Positions 23,168 to 35,439 of a DNA stretch of 64,000 nucleotides are shown here, piece by piece. The stretch spans positions 6,429,001-6,493,000 of the forward strand of contig NC_092570.1 in NCBI RefSeq assembly GCF_037975245.1, read 5' to 3'. A program made the translations under genes and the position numbers. The notes under the pieces were generated by a model. The model did not search any database and was not told the DNA's origin. It worked only from the letters and a program-made list of their open reading frames with translations. Position 1 is the stretch's first letter. Each line of letters begins with the position of its first letter. The DNA comes from Apostichopus japonicus (lineage: Eukaryota > Echinodermata > Holothuroidea > Aspidochirotida > Stichopodidae).

Positions 23168-26100
23168 ATGATATCGCACAGCATGAAGTGTGTTTTGACT
23201 ATCGTGTTGTTACATGTGGTCCAAGCAGCCTATGCTACCAAGGCAACACCTGATCGATGCTGCATCCAAGCTGAACAGTTTCAGACTAGCTTTGGTGAGT
23301 TTTAATCTATATCTTGTCAAAATAGATAGAAATCCGAATCAATATATTGACTCATCACAAAAGTTAGCAACGGTAAAGATAACCTAGTCTAGTACTTTAC
23401 TTATACGGATCGGGCGGAAGCCGTTGCTGTAATCGTTGAGACAATAACTTATGGTTGCTGGTGCATTAATGGATAAAGCGTGAAAACCAAGCTTTTAAAA
23501 CTAATATTACTGAATGATTCATAGCGCACGATAGATAATCTATCAATGAACCAATGGCAAACAAACGTTCATTGTGATAATGTGGTAATCTGCCCAGTAT
23601 GAAAAAAAGAGAAACTTGCATATTCAAAAAAATTACAATAGCTTTCAAAATACTTCATGAATTATGTCGACAAGCTACAGTCGTTCTCGATTCCAGTGGC
23701 AAATAAATCATTGAGATGAACGACAATGCCACCAATTGCTCTGCTGTGGCATTCGATAAACACCAACAATAAACCTTTCCATAAGGTGATCACATTCGAC
23801 TTCTACAGGACACAGTTTAATGGGCATACATCACACAGGAACTGGGCCTGCATTACACAGTATGCTGGGCCTACACGACACAATTTACTGGGCCTACAGG
23901 ACACGTTATAATGGGCCTACAAGACACAGAAAACAGAGCCTACAGGACACAGCATACTGTGCCTTTTAGACACAGTATACTGGGCGGACATGACACAGTA
24001 TACTTGGCCTACAGAACACAGCTCACTGGCCCAATATGGCACATTTTACTGGGCCTACAGGACACGTTATAATGGGCCTACAGGACACAGCATACTGGGC
24101 CTATTGGACACAGTATACTGGGCGGAAATGACACAGTATACTTGGCCTGCAGGGCACAAATTGTTGGGCCCACGGGCACTGCTGGCCGTGAATCATGCAG
24201 CCATGGTCAGACACATGTGTATGCTTAAATTTTTCTTTCAGGTGTATTAGACACATTATATGGTGTGTACGAAGAAGGACTTCTCACTTGCGCCTTTGAT
24301 TTCAAGAGTAACCAGTTTAGGTGTGATGTGAAATATGATTTTAACCGATACAAATCATATCTACTGGTTGATAAGGTAAGGAGAAACTTGTATTTTTGGA
24401 TCGACCAGAAAGGTCTCATTCAATTAACATTGAAGAAACTTGCTGGTAAACTCCATGTCCTCGGATTCGTATCTGTTTGCTTGTTTATGTTCGAGCTATT
24501 TTCTACTTTTTTACCATGAAGGTTTTAAGTAGGTCAAATGAGTTTACTTTGATCCCGTTAATAAGTCATGCCTGAAACAAAACACATTAACGCTATTTTA
24601 TCATTGACAGTGTCAGCAGGGCTTTGCACATTCTCAACTTATTTGCACGAGACATGTAACCAAAAAGGTTTTTCTTTACATCGTTAAGAGTTGTTGCGGC
24701 CACGTCAAGTTTCATTTGTATTTCAGTTTTATTTGCTTGTCTTCTTACCCTTACCATTATTATAATATTCAGTAGTCTGCTTTAAAAATGTTTTGCTAAC
24801 CTGTATGCTTCCCGTGCTTCCCTGGAATGGAAGGTGATACTGATAACAACTTCTGAAATTTCGATAAAAAATAATCATAGGAAAGGAACACAAATCAACA
24901 TGTCGCTCGATTAAAAAAACAGATTTTTAGGAATTGCTAACAGTAAAACAACCAAGTACTTTATACGCATAGCTGTAGTAACGTAGATGGTGAGGAAAGG
25001 AGGAAGATGGCTAGGGAAAACGTAAACGAGCACACAGATACGAATCTAAGAACCTGGAGTCTACCAGCAAGTTTCCCTCAGAAGCTCGGTCAGACTTGCC
25101 ACCCCCCCCTCACCCCACCCTGACACTATGCAGTTTCATCGTGATTCGTTATATTAATTCTTGCTCTCGGTGGTAACACAAGAGATCCAGCTGAATGGAG
25201 AGCTATAACTATGCCAGATGAAAAGGGGTCAGGGTCAAACAGCAGTCCCGGAGAAATATGGGTTGAAATAATCATTCATTCTATGCTCATAGACTAATTT
25301 ACAACAAGTATAGCTGCAGTGTTCAGTTGGCCCGGGGACATTTCTCCCCGGGCCCGACCTTGCGCTCGACCTTACCCAGAAACAGCACAGCTGCCGTGGA
25401 TTTATCCCTTGTTTCAAAAGTACGATACCACAAATATGCTCTTTCTACCATTCAAATATGGAGCCAGTCAGCTCCATATTCAACCCCCCCCCCCTCCACT
25501 CTTCCAACCTCTACGTTCCTACAGTTATGTGTAAGTGATTACAATTCCTTAAATCTGTAACGTTCATCGAGCGACATGTTAATTTGGGTTCAATTTGGCA
25601 CTTCTTCATTACAAAAAGTAGGAGTTTTGTTTTCATGATCGCATGGGACATTTATCATTTATGGAAAGGGACACATTTGTGCTTATTCACAAAACATGTA
25701 AAAACCTCTAACATCCCCAATCCCCACCCAATCGCCTCGGCCGACCCTGGTTCTTTATAATCCTGCCTGTACAGTGTCCGTATTGTTTTCTATTGCATAA
25801 CCAGGACGTTGAGTACATCGTTTATGAGGATTCAACATGCTATGAACAACGGGCCGAACTGGCTCCTCTCCGATGTGTTCCAGGTAGGAATATTAATAAT
25901 CTAGAAAAATGGTCCGCAAACTTGAGATTCGGAAGTTTTCCAGACGTCCGAAATTTATCTATAGTTTTAGGCGGTCTTCGACTTTTATTTGAGTTTTCTA
26001 GGAAAACAGATATAGATCTAGATATAGCTACATTCGCAAGTATGAAATGTTAACAACAACTTTTTGTCTAAAAATTCCTCCAACTGGTCGTATCGTTTGT

Positions 26101-29100
26101 TGTATACGATTAAGTGGAACGTTCATTCGTTGTTTTCATGCAGTAAAGTTCCTACACGTGGTACATCAGTGCAGTGCATTATTATCCAAGCATGGATTCA
26201 CGGGATGTGCCCCCCCCCCCCTTTCAACCCAAATACACACAAATCACAATCTTGCGTGTAGACCTTGCGTGTGCAACATTTCACGTTTAGAATTGTCTCC
26301 ATTTCTTTGAGGGTGGAGCAAGGTGGAACCCTTACATAGGGGAATAGTTGGTTTCAAAGAGCTCAGGGCCATACCCCTTCCTTTGTTAAATCCTGTTATC
26401 CAGTACATCGGATGAAGTAAGTGTCTACAGGGACTCTAAGGTCAAGGACTCAAGGAAGCCAGGAAGGTCACGGAGCCTTTGTGATCAAGCTTCTGATTTC
26501 GTGTTGTGCATGCCAGGCAAACTTCATAGGGAGGGGAGGAAGCGGCGTGCAAGGAATGGAATGAAGTATGGCAAATCAAAGCCCCAATTCGTTGCTTTCA
26601 TGCAGTAAAGTTCCTACACGTGGTACATCGGTGGAGTGCCCCCCCATGGGCGGCGATCATGGGGGGACGGGGGGGACATGTCCCCCCAATATTTCAGGTG
26701 GGGGGATATAGTATCTAATATCCCCCCCCAATATTTGGTGGCATAGTTTTTTTTATGCATATGTTTTGTATTTTTTATGATATCGCTAGTAATTTCAAAA
26801 TAGAAAATGCTTAGATGCAACTTACAAGGCCTGGGAAGTGCCATTTCCAGCGATCTGGGAGGCATTTTCGGCCAAATTTTTCTTTTGCGTTTCGCGCCAA
26901 CTTATGGCGCTACAATGGCGCTACAATTAGAAAGTCTGGGTACAAGCTTTGCCCCTCCCTTGGCAAATTCCTCGCAAGGCGCCTGTCTAACCGTGTCACA
27001 ATGTGTTACTATATATGACCGAAAGTAGTTTTTACTTTTTTCTCTCGAAATGAATAGCTAGACACACCGCATCCGTAATGAAATTTGGTTTGCATCTTGT
27101 GTACGAGTGTAGGTACGTACAATCATATATATGATCCACATCGATATGGGTTCACTGGGTTTCCATTTGGCCTGTTTCTTACAAGATTTCTAACCGCAGG
27201 TGCCTAGCCAAGGGCGGGAGGGGGTGAAGGGGGAGACCGCCCTCCCCCCTCGAGCATATTTTTTTGGGTATTTTGAATTTCTATGATATCGAAGTTTTAT
27301 AGTAGCCGTTATAAGAGGTTTTAATATTTGTACACCAATAATTTAACTGTGTCTGAATTTTCGAAAATTCCTTGACCAACATTCTTCATCATACTTCCCT
27401 CTACTCGTGCAATTTTGACCGGTCTGTTAGGGGTTGAGGGGGGGTTTTCTATATTGGTTGTCCATTAGAGGAAATTTTGTGCAACATTATGGGTATGTTT
27501 TGAAGTGAATTTATTATTCAAATTCTGAACAAATAATGGGCTTAAAACCTTGAAAAGTGGGGCTGACGGATATTGTGGGGCGTTACGTAGAATTACCTAC
27601 AAAAGCAATGATCCACAGGAGATGCAATGAGGTCGAACATGATGTGTGACTGGTGACAATCTTGAAAAAAGTTTATGAATGAAAAAAAAACTATTAGGAA
27701 AAACTTGGTTCTCAGGCAAAAGTGTACATCTGGTTGGTCATTTTCAAGCCCGAGAAGTGCCATTTCCGGTGATCTGAGGGGCTATCAAAACCAAAAATTT
27801 TCTTGTACGCTGCGCGCCAACCAATGGTGGCGCTCCGCTTTGATAGTAATTCGCCCGCATCCAAGCAAATATCCCCCCAATATTTGAAACAGATCGCCGC
27901 CCCTGCCCCCCCTTTTTTCCAACCCAAATACAACTCAAATATTATGTATGAAGAAGAAAAAACCCTGCCCTTCATTCTTGGAAGTAGACTATAAGCCTGA
28001 TTATGATATAATACAGGTCTCCTGTTTTCTACAAATAAAGAGGCGTGTGTTGTCATTTTCTCCCTCGCTGTCTATAGACACTTTAGACTACGTCACATCT
28101 TTCGTTCTCGGGAACCAAGCTTTACTCGTTGATACATGGAAATTCAACAGCAATGACGGGAATGTGGCGTATGTAACTACCGGAAGAAAAGACTGCACAC
28201 CTGTTTCTATGGCAACCATTACAAGAGAGGAAGGCTATCAAGAAGGTGGGCTCTGCACCACTTTTAGTTTTTCGAGAAAAAAAGAAAGATTAATCATCCA
28301 AGGAAACAGGATCAAACGTCGGTTGTTGTTTGGTTTTCGAACAGTAGACCATTCTGGTGATAAAGTAGGCTACTGTACGGAGTGCCGATTGTTTCAAAGC
28401 ATAACCAAACTGAAATCAACATAACCAAACTGAAATCGACATGTCCAAACTGAAATCAACATGTCCAAACTGAAATCGACATGTACAAACTGAAATCGAC
28501 ATGTACAAACTGAAATCGACATGTCTATATTGATGTCGGTATATCCATATTGATGTCGGTATGTTCTTGCCAAAATTGAATTCATCATGTCCAAACTGGT
28601 ATCAATATACCGAATATAAAATTGACGTATTGAAACTGAAATCAATATAGCCAAAACAAGAACGCATAACTCAAAATGTCACCACGCTCACTGCTAGCTT
28701 CAGGTTCTGTTTTGATTCACTTGGCAAATTTACAGGTGCGCCGAATATGTCAAAACAACGAAACTGACGTCAATATTTCCAAATGAGATAACGCTATGTC
28801 CAAATAAGATATTATAGGGAGGGCTGCCGGTTGTCATAGCATTTTGCGCTCAACTCATTAAAGTTGCATCGCATTTTTACACACGGTACGATAAGGTAGG
28901 CTTCCCAGTGGGGGGGATTTGTAATATAACCAGCAACTGGATAGCAAGTAATAATAGTTTACGATCGATCATGATTTCGAATTATTTTAACTTGCGCATA
29001 TGGAATCACATACCTTAGTAGGTTAGCTGAACTAGCTAGCTAGCTAGTTACAAAGTACAAATAATAACATTGTCATTAGCCTACACCTGTACAAATAATA

Positions 29101-30695
29101 CAAGATACGTACGTGTAGGGCCGATATATATGGCATGCAGCGTATACCATAACCAGAAAATAAAATGTTCCAGATATTATCTATGAAAGGTAGTCAATGG
29201 TTCACGAATAACAAGTAAGGTAAGGGGCCTAAATGGATTCATCAAAAAGCCAACTTGATGGAACTACTGAGCTAGGAATATTTTGATCTCAGATTGGGCC
29301 TAGGTAGCTAGTACTTACTACTACTGTTGTCTACATGTCATGTCCAGCTCGGGCGCCGAGTACGAAACGCACGTGCTACAAATCATGGAGCTCGGCCCTA
29401 TGCTATGTTACGTACGTACGCCCGTGCCGTGCAGAAATATTTGCGCCCGGGTGCAAATTGCCATGAGAACAGACGTGTTTGGATACCTCGATTTATGTTT
29501 GGACACGTACGCTGCTATCGAGTTGGACTCTTGAAACAAATGGCACGCCAGGCTAGCGTGGAGTGGACTATACAGGAGATGTAGAAACTAGCAAGTATCC
29601 CCGTAATTTTTTAAAGTTCGTTGTCAATCTCGCTTTCACTTTTTGGACAAGCCGACATCGCTTTGAACATGTAGATTTCACTTAGGACGTATTGATTTCA
29701 CTTTGAACATGTCGAACATGTCGATTTCAGTTTGGACATTTCGATTTCAGTTTGGACATTTCGATTTCAGTTTCGACATGTCTATTTCAGTTTGGACACT
29801 ATTCGATTTCAGTTTTGAAACAATTGGCACTCCGTACTATGTATTATGATAACAGGTTTGGAGTTACGAGAGGAAAAACGATATAAACTTTCTAAAACAA
29901 TTATAACATGTACATGTATAGTCTCCATCGTATCAAATTAGAGAGAGAAAAAAACTCTCATCTCTTGTTTCCTGAAAGTTGACTGCATTCGGGATTTTAC
30001 GAACGACGATACTAACCTGTCTCCAATCACTTTTTGCGTCCGACTACATGATGGGAAACGTTTTTGCCCTGTTCCCTCTATTTCACTTTTACTGGTCTAG
30101 ATCTATCTACATTTAGTCTGGCTTCTACATTCCCAGTCACGTGGTTGAGGGAAATGAGAACGTGTACATTTATAATTGAGACAGGTATGAGAGGAACGAA
30201 GTTTAATCTACTATACTCTGTTACCGTTATATAAATCATTCGTGAAAATAATATGTAAGCAACGCAAACAAGTTGAATGAAGTTCATGATTTCTTCAAAT
30301 TTCTAACAGGGTTTCCCACAAGTTATGTAACAGCCATGAATTTTACCGACTCTGTCAGTGATCCAGACTATTGGTTTGTACCTCCAGCGTCATGCTCTAA
30401 TGCGACTCAACAGGTAAGTCATCTTATGAAATTTGGAGCCAATATCAAAGTAGTATCCCCCAGACCACCCCTACCACCGCCCCCCCCCCCCGACTAAAAA
30501 ATCGTCACTTTTCAAAGTCAGCCTAATATCGTGTAAAAAGGCTTGAAACTAAAGCATTTTGTTTTGTTTTTTAATTGAAGTTACACTTTTTATTTGAAAT
30601 GTTTTGTTCTCTTCTCGTCTTTATAGGTACCAAAACCATTTCTCAAACGACTTAATGTCTTGAAACGGCTGCGGGCAGCTACTTTCTTCCTGTAA
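23168..30695 (+). CDS. Ependymin-related secreted protein, array copy 4 (six exons)
   Basis: Exons are 23168-23294, 24242-24375, 25805-25883, 28078-28245, 30310-30413 and 30627-30695, giving 226 residues. The signal peptide carries copy-specific changes (MISHSMKCVLTIVLLHVVQA). Exon 2 reads LYGVYEEG and FRCDVKYDFNRYKSYLL, the most altered exon 2 of the set. Exon 3 has YEDSTCYEQRAE. Exon 4 is almost the same as in copy 1 (KFNSNDGNVAYV, then CTPVSMATITREEGYQEG). All eight mature cysteines and both sequons are kept. The gene spans 7.5 kb against 4.7-4.9 kb for the others, because a 1.26-kb transposon sits in intron 3 and a 1.46-kb foldback element in intron 4. All splice sites remain intact, so I see no sign of inactivation. 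AATAAA at 30791-30796 is the likely poly(A) signal. Confidence 0.85.
23801..24180 (+). repeat. 23-bp minisatellite in intron 1 of gene 4
   Basis: About 16 units of the same 23-bp repeat as in genes 1-3. The internal unit order resembles gene 1 (ATTACACAG and TATGGCACATTTTAC variants) more than gene 3. Confidence 0.9.
25150..25560. repeat. Intron 2 block shared by genes 4 and 2
   Basis: A diverged copy of the block at about 10,010-10,400, including the GC-rich inverted stretch (CCCGGGGACATTTCTCCCCGGG, at about 25,331-25,352). About 200 bases before it (24,960-25,150) are unique to gene 4. Confidence 0.6.
26645..27905. mobile_element. 1.26-kb hAT-like element in intron 3 of gene 4
   Basis: The element begins CATGGGCGGCGATC and ends GATCGCCGCCCCTG, a 14-base inverted repeat with one mismatch. 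Gene 1 has the uninterrupted site (GTGGAGTGCCCCC joined to TTTTCCAACCC near 4,690), which proves insertion. The flanks are C tracts, so the 8-bp duplication is blurred. A near-identical copy is at 38091-39348. Internal segments resemble the smaller MITEs at 35-37.5 kb. Open frames inside are short and not transposase-like, so it is non-autonomous. Confidence 0.85.
28376..29836. mobile_element. Large foldback element in intron 4 of gene 4
   Basis: A 1.46-kb version of the gene 1 foldback element, with TACGGAGTGCCGATTGTTTC at the left and GAAACAATTGGCACTCCGTA at the right. About eight direct ~20-bp CCAAACTGAAATCGACATGT-type units lie near the left end and six inverted ones near the right end. 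The extra length is a unique ~680-base segment (about 28,960-29,640) with GCTAGCTAGC runs and GC-rich sequence that gene 1 lacks. Confidence 0.7.
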
Positions 30696-32910
30696 AAGAC
30701 AACGGAATTCCCATATCAACTTTTATACGTTGGATCATTTATATCGTAGCTATTTTAGAGCGCAAAAAGTAAAAGAAAAAAGGAGATTTAAATAAAGTTA
30801 ATTTTGATTTTTCTAGTTTTTCTTCCTGCTAACCGTTGGTGTATTTTCATGATTTTAGAATATTGGATAATTTCTTTTTCCAGTTTTGACATTCATTTTA
30901 CAGATAACTCGAATACTTTGTTTTATATACTTTTTTTTAATAGAAGAACGTAATCGATTTTGCACAACATCCCTTCCCGCTCCCTCCTGATCATCAACCT
31001 TTCTGGGGAAAATTCGGAATAGTCCCATAAAAATTGATTGTTTTTTTGAAAGTAGTAGTGTAATTAACCTCCTCTTCGTGTTTCTTATCTGGGCGTATAC
31101 AAACATGTCCAGGGCCCTTGATATGAAATGACGTTGACTCAAAGTAAGTCTATAAATAAAAATCAACTTTGATTCCTAACGATGTGTTTTCATTTTCACA
31201 TTACTTTCGATTTCTATTAAAGTAATGTATTCCTTTATCAATGGCTTACTCTTTCGATATACACGTTTTGCTTTTTTCTTTTGGTTTCTATAGTCTTACT
31301 CGTGACTTTTAACAAACAGCCTTTCTTTGTGTGACGACCAGATGAATGATATGTATTTTAAAAAATTGCCAAGTTTACTGTATAACTCCGCTAATTTGGT
31401 CGAATAAGAACATGTTTCATAACACAAAATGGATGTTTCCTTGTTCTCGTTAATGCTTGTGATTGAAAAAATTTTTCTTTTTTCTTTCGATATCTTAAAT
31501 GTATTGTCTTAATTATTTTTGGCTTACACTTTTCATATATACCTTTTTCCTTTTCCTTTTCCTATTTCCTTATTATCTTACTCGTGACTTCCTTTCTGTG
31601 TGTGAGGTCATGCAGACGAATGATAGTTTTCCAAATTCAGATGATTCAATTAAGTCTCTAATGAATCGTGTTCAACGTTTTATAACATCATGAATCTAAA
31701 CTATAGCGTTCATTATGACACATTCTCACTAGAACTGAGTGGCAAATTATCCCTCAAGAATGCTGTTCCAAAACAACACTCATATAGATATAGATCGCAG
31801 ACGTATATTTGAGTGAACACGTACAGAAAAGTTCATGTAAACACAACGTCACTTATAGATCCTGATGGTTTTCGCCCTAAGAGTTACCAAATACTAAAGT
31901 TCAGAATAAAACTTTCCGAGGTTACGAAATCTTCCGTCTCTTCTGTTATTTTATTTTAATGTTTTTTAATCGTATTTTTTGAGTTAAGGTCCACTAATTA
32001 AATACCCATGCACGCACGACGTTCGACCACAGAAATTTATGCATATAGAAGCCACTTTGGGCTTGTCGCTTACAGCAAATAAGAGATCCGAACTGCTCAC
32101 TCAAAAGCGTCAACCTACACTGTAATTGTTACGTATGAGTCTTAACGTTATGCAATGTAGTGCAATTAATTTTCCGGATTGTAAGAGGTTCTTCAAAAAA
32201 ACAAATTTAAAAAAAAGGGGAAAAAAGTGAGCCACTTCTAAGGGTATACGTGGGCGGGATGGAAAACGAAACGGAACCTTTATCATGTTTCTATTAAAAA
32301 ATACTTGGTTCCACGAAACAGTTTCTTACTGCTCGATCTGTACTGCTGTGACGTAACATTGCCATCTACAGGAAAGCATACTCAGCACGTATAACGACGT
32401 TTTCAACGTTCCAAGAAATTGGAATGCGGCATTTAGCTGAACAAATATATATACAACTCATATGAAGTAACCGAACTTTTCATCGGTTAGTATTATATCA
32501 CCGCAAGACTGCGTCTGTCCTTTGGCAGGCCACTAGCAATGACACAAACGGGCGGTAGCACATGGCTTGCCTCTGCTAGATACAAGTTAACTATAGTACT
32601 GACTGATACTGTTATAACTACAAAGTTATCGTTGTATTAAAGTTATAGTAGTAAGCCTAGGCTATATCAAATTGATATGATAGGAAAGTAGAATTCAACT
32701 CAAGTAATGGTGATAACAAACTTCGCTTTTTCTTATCTGTTGGGACTGAGATGATTTTTTTTTTACTGTTTACTTTTGTAGATCTAACTACATCTTAAGA
32801 AATTGCTCATTAAGAAGCCTAACATACAGCACGACAAAGTCCTTGTACCTTCCAAGCAAATGAAGATGAAGATTAAATGTTTGTGATAAATGTATGCATC
32901 CTGTTTGAGT
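30696..32910. other. Last unit-type spacer and right edge of the array
   Basis: This spacer aligns with the spacers after genes 2 and 3. Similarity ends just after the CATCCTGTTTGAGTT motif near 32,895-32,910, and what follows is unrelated to any unit. It marks the array boundary. No exon follows. Confidence 0.7.
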
Positions 32911-32969
32911 TTATAAAGTGATAAATTGTTCTTGTGACCTTGAATCACCGAAGGCATGTTAGAGTAGTA

Positions 32970-33382
32970 CAGGGTTGTCCAACCTTTTACAGAGGAGGGC
33001 CACATGGAATGATTATGATGAAGGAGAGGGCCGCATGAATCCTACAGTACGCTAGATTTTTAGATTTTTTGCCCGAAGCCCAAGGCAACAAAATGTAAGC
33101 ACTGCGCGCGGAGCGCACTGATTTATTTTCCTTCCTGATAAAACAGATGAATAAAGTACAACCGCCCCCCCCCCCCCTCCGCTGAGAGTGTCACACAAAT
33201 TAACTGACCTGTATGCAGTTTTTTGGACCCAGAAGGTTCGAATGATTGATTATATAGCTTCAAATTGTTATCAATAAATCTGCTCACTAAAATTTCGTAC
33301 CGTACAAGCATCTCTGGCGGGCCGGACGCAACCCTGCGGCGGGCCGGACTGTGGCCCGCGGGCCGTAGGTTGGACAACCCTG
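32970..33382. mobile_element. hAT (Charlie-like) MITE at the array edge
   Basis: A 413-base element with inverted ends CAGGGTTGTCCAACCT and AGGTTGGACAACCCTG and a perfect 8-bp duplication GAGTAGTA (32962-32969, 33383-33390). The GGGCCGGACTGTGGCCCGCG core near the right end is typical of hAT-Charlie-type non-autonomous elements. No transposase frame. Confidence 0.9.
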
Positions 33383-33947
33383 GAGTAGTACAATATGCAG
33401 GGAGACTAATTTACAAACTGAAAACAATATAAACTTGTATAAGTCACAACAATGTACTGTGGTAGACTGCTAAAAATGCTGCAATACACGTTTTGTAGGC
33501 CTACGCATCTATGATGGTGCCGTAATTGTCCCATTATAACTTTAAGATTCTTCAATAAAAGCATGCACAGTGTAAAACTTAGAACAGCATGTCAATCACT
33601 TTTATTTAAAAGCCTTTACCATTTTATTTGGGGAGGGGGGGGGGTCTGGTTGAGTTGAGTTGGATATTTTTGGAGAGATTATCTATTTCATATTGACTTT
33701 TAGTATGTATATACTGTACCAGTTTCCACTTGGACAATCTGATACGTCAATTGAAAGCAACCAGAAAGTATCCAAAGACATACGTTTTGGAAGTCTATCC
33801 AAAATTGTTTTGTGTGTTGACCTGTTTTCCAAGCACCTGCATCATCAACATATACACAGGTTGTTCATTACTGTGAGGTACATTTCAGTTACAAATGCAG
33901 CGATTTTTCGAAGATCTTTCACTGTGTTTCAGCTTTTGAAGACTTAA

Positions 33948-34305
33948 AGGCACTGAAGACTCGCCCCAAACCGCGTGCCGCGCTCTGAAAAGGTTAACTT
34001 TCCGTTGCTTGCAAGTGAAGTTTTCTGCTTATCGCTACAAAATGCAGACGGTAATGAAACGTGATACCTTGTTATCATTTATCTAGACCTGAGATGACCA
34101 TTGCTGCTATGTACACTGTGTTGTGGGTATTGACCGCCGCTGTATGAACCGTACGCTAGTGTATAATTACCGAAGGTAGAAAGCTGTGTGCGTATTTTCT
34201 GGGATCGATGGTGGTGTCTAACACTTCTGTTACACCTCATTACTAGGTCAACTAGGTCAGATTACCGGCATGAGACGTTTCTTTTTGCGCGAGTCTTTAC
34301 ACCCT
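33948..34305. mobile_element. TTAA-flanked MITE (piggyBac- or Kolobok-type)
   Basis: TTAA flanks both ends (33944-33947 and 34306-34309). The ends AGGCACTGAAGACTCGC and GCGAGTCTTTACACCCT are inverted partners apart from five central bases. TTAA duplication is typical of piggyBac and Kolobok transposons. Which of the two cannot be decided from a non-coding element. Confidence 0.65.
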
Positions 34306-34309
34306 TTAA

Positions 34310-35110
34310 ATTGCCATAAAAATGTTCAGGATATTTTTTACCTCAACAAAATCAAGTCGACTTGCAGTGTATATCAGTCTTTATCATTCACTGATCATTA
34401 AATTTTGTCTAAGGTGGATATGTGACTCCATTTGAACCCTTCCCCAGCAGTCCGGTATCCAGGCAGGCCCGGGGCCCATATGCCCCTCCGCTTTCAGGCT
34501 AATGTTCTCCCACTCCACCCCTTAATTTGTCCCACTATCATGTGAACAAAAGCTTCACAAATCATACAGCACATGAGTATATTGTGCAGGGTCCTTTAAT
34601 AAACTGTCTGCTACCCAGGGGCTCGATCATTTCTGCATCGGCGTCTCTCCAACTTTTCCCTATAATCAAAATTCGAGTGGTGAACGATGTAGAACGCGGT
34701 TGGCCTAACGTAAGATTGTACAACATTGGCGAACATGCTAGGATTTTTCTTTATCAACAAGTAAGAACAATTTGTAAACAGCGGCTAAATAACCGAGAGT
34801 TGTAATTCGTTTCAACTAGTATATCTAGTTTCCACAAAATTCGAGCCAATCTGGTGCATCAACTGTTTCTATATGTGAAAATGAAAGATCTTTTGACGAT
34901 AGATCAGGATTGATCCGTCGTTACCTCGTTACTATAACGAAGTACATACCCTTTGCATTGTTTTGGGTGTACCAAGATGGCGCGAGCGACCTACAAATAG
35001 CTGCAACGCGTACCGTTGTCAGCAGGTGCGATATTGCTTCTATATGTATACATTTCTGTGCGTTCAACTTGACTACGTCACTGAGTGGAATGAATTAATA
35101 CTGCGGTTGA
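34310..35110. other. Unassigned DNA between MITEs
   Basis: I see no exon, RNA gene or clear repeat. A GC-rich patch near 34,463-34,492 could be a transposon fragment. Confidence 0.4.
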
Positions 35111-35118
35111 TCTATTAA

Positions 35119-35439
35119 CAGGCGCGTAGCCAAGGGGGGGGGGGCGAAGGGGGCAGCCGCCCCCCCCCCCCCTTGAGCATATTTAAAAAAACATTTTTTT
35201 AATGTTTTTATGATATCGCTAGTAATTTCAAAAGAGAAAATGCTAAGATGCAACTTAAAAGGCCTGGGAAGTGCCATTTCCAGCGATCTGGGAGGCAATT
35301 TCAGCCAAAATTTTCTTGTACGCTTCCTGCCAACTTATGGTGGCGCTACGCTTAGATAGTATGAAATGCCGTATCTACGGCTCTGAAAATTTTTCGACAT
35401 TTTCGCCCCTCCCTTGGCAAATTCCTGGCTACGCGCCTG
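35119..35439. mobile_element. hAT-like MITE, small family copy A
   Basis: A 321-base element with ends CAGGCGCGTAGCCAAGG and TGGCTACGCGCCTG and a perfect 8-bp duplication TCTATTAA (35111-35118, 35440-35447). The left part has a long G/C foldback. No coding capacity. Confidence 0.92.

Larger units (their letters stand above)
1..32910 (+). repeat. Tandem array of ~7-kb ependymin-related gene units
   Basis: Four complete gene units and one partial unit lie head to tail on the + strand. Start codons are 6,869, 7,369 and 7,084 bases apart. Promoters, exons, introns and intergenic DNA all align between units, with size differences explained by insertions or deletions. Bases 1-742 align with about 7665-8407, the 3' flank of another unit, so the array continues beyond the left edge. 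On the right, similarity to the other intergenic segments stops near 32,905-32,910. The pattern fits recent duplication by unequal crossing-over. The boundaries are read by eye. Confidence 0.9.

Noticed and set aside
26614-28056. Open frames containing GSAISSDLGGIF or KCHFQRSGRHF
   Set aside because: They fall inside the hAT-like element at 26,645-27,905 and recur in the small MITEs, overlap in several frames and show no transposase motif.
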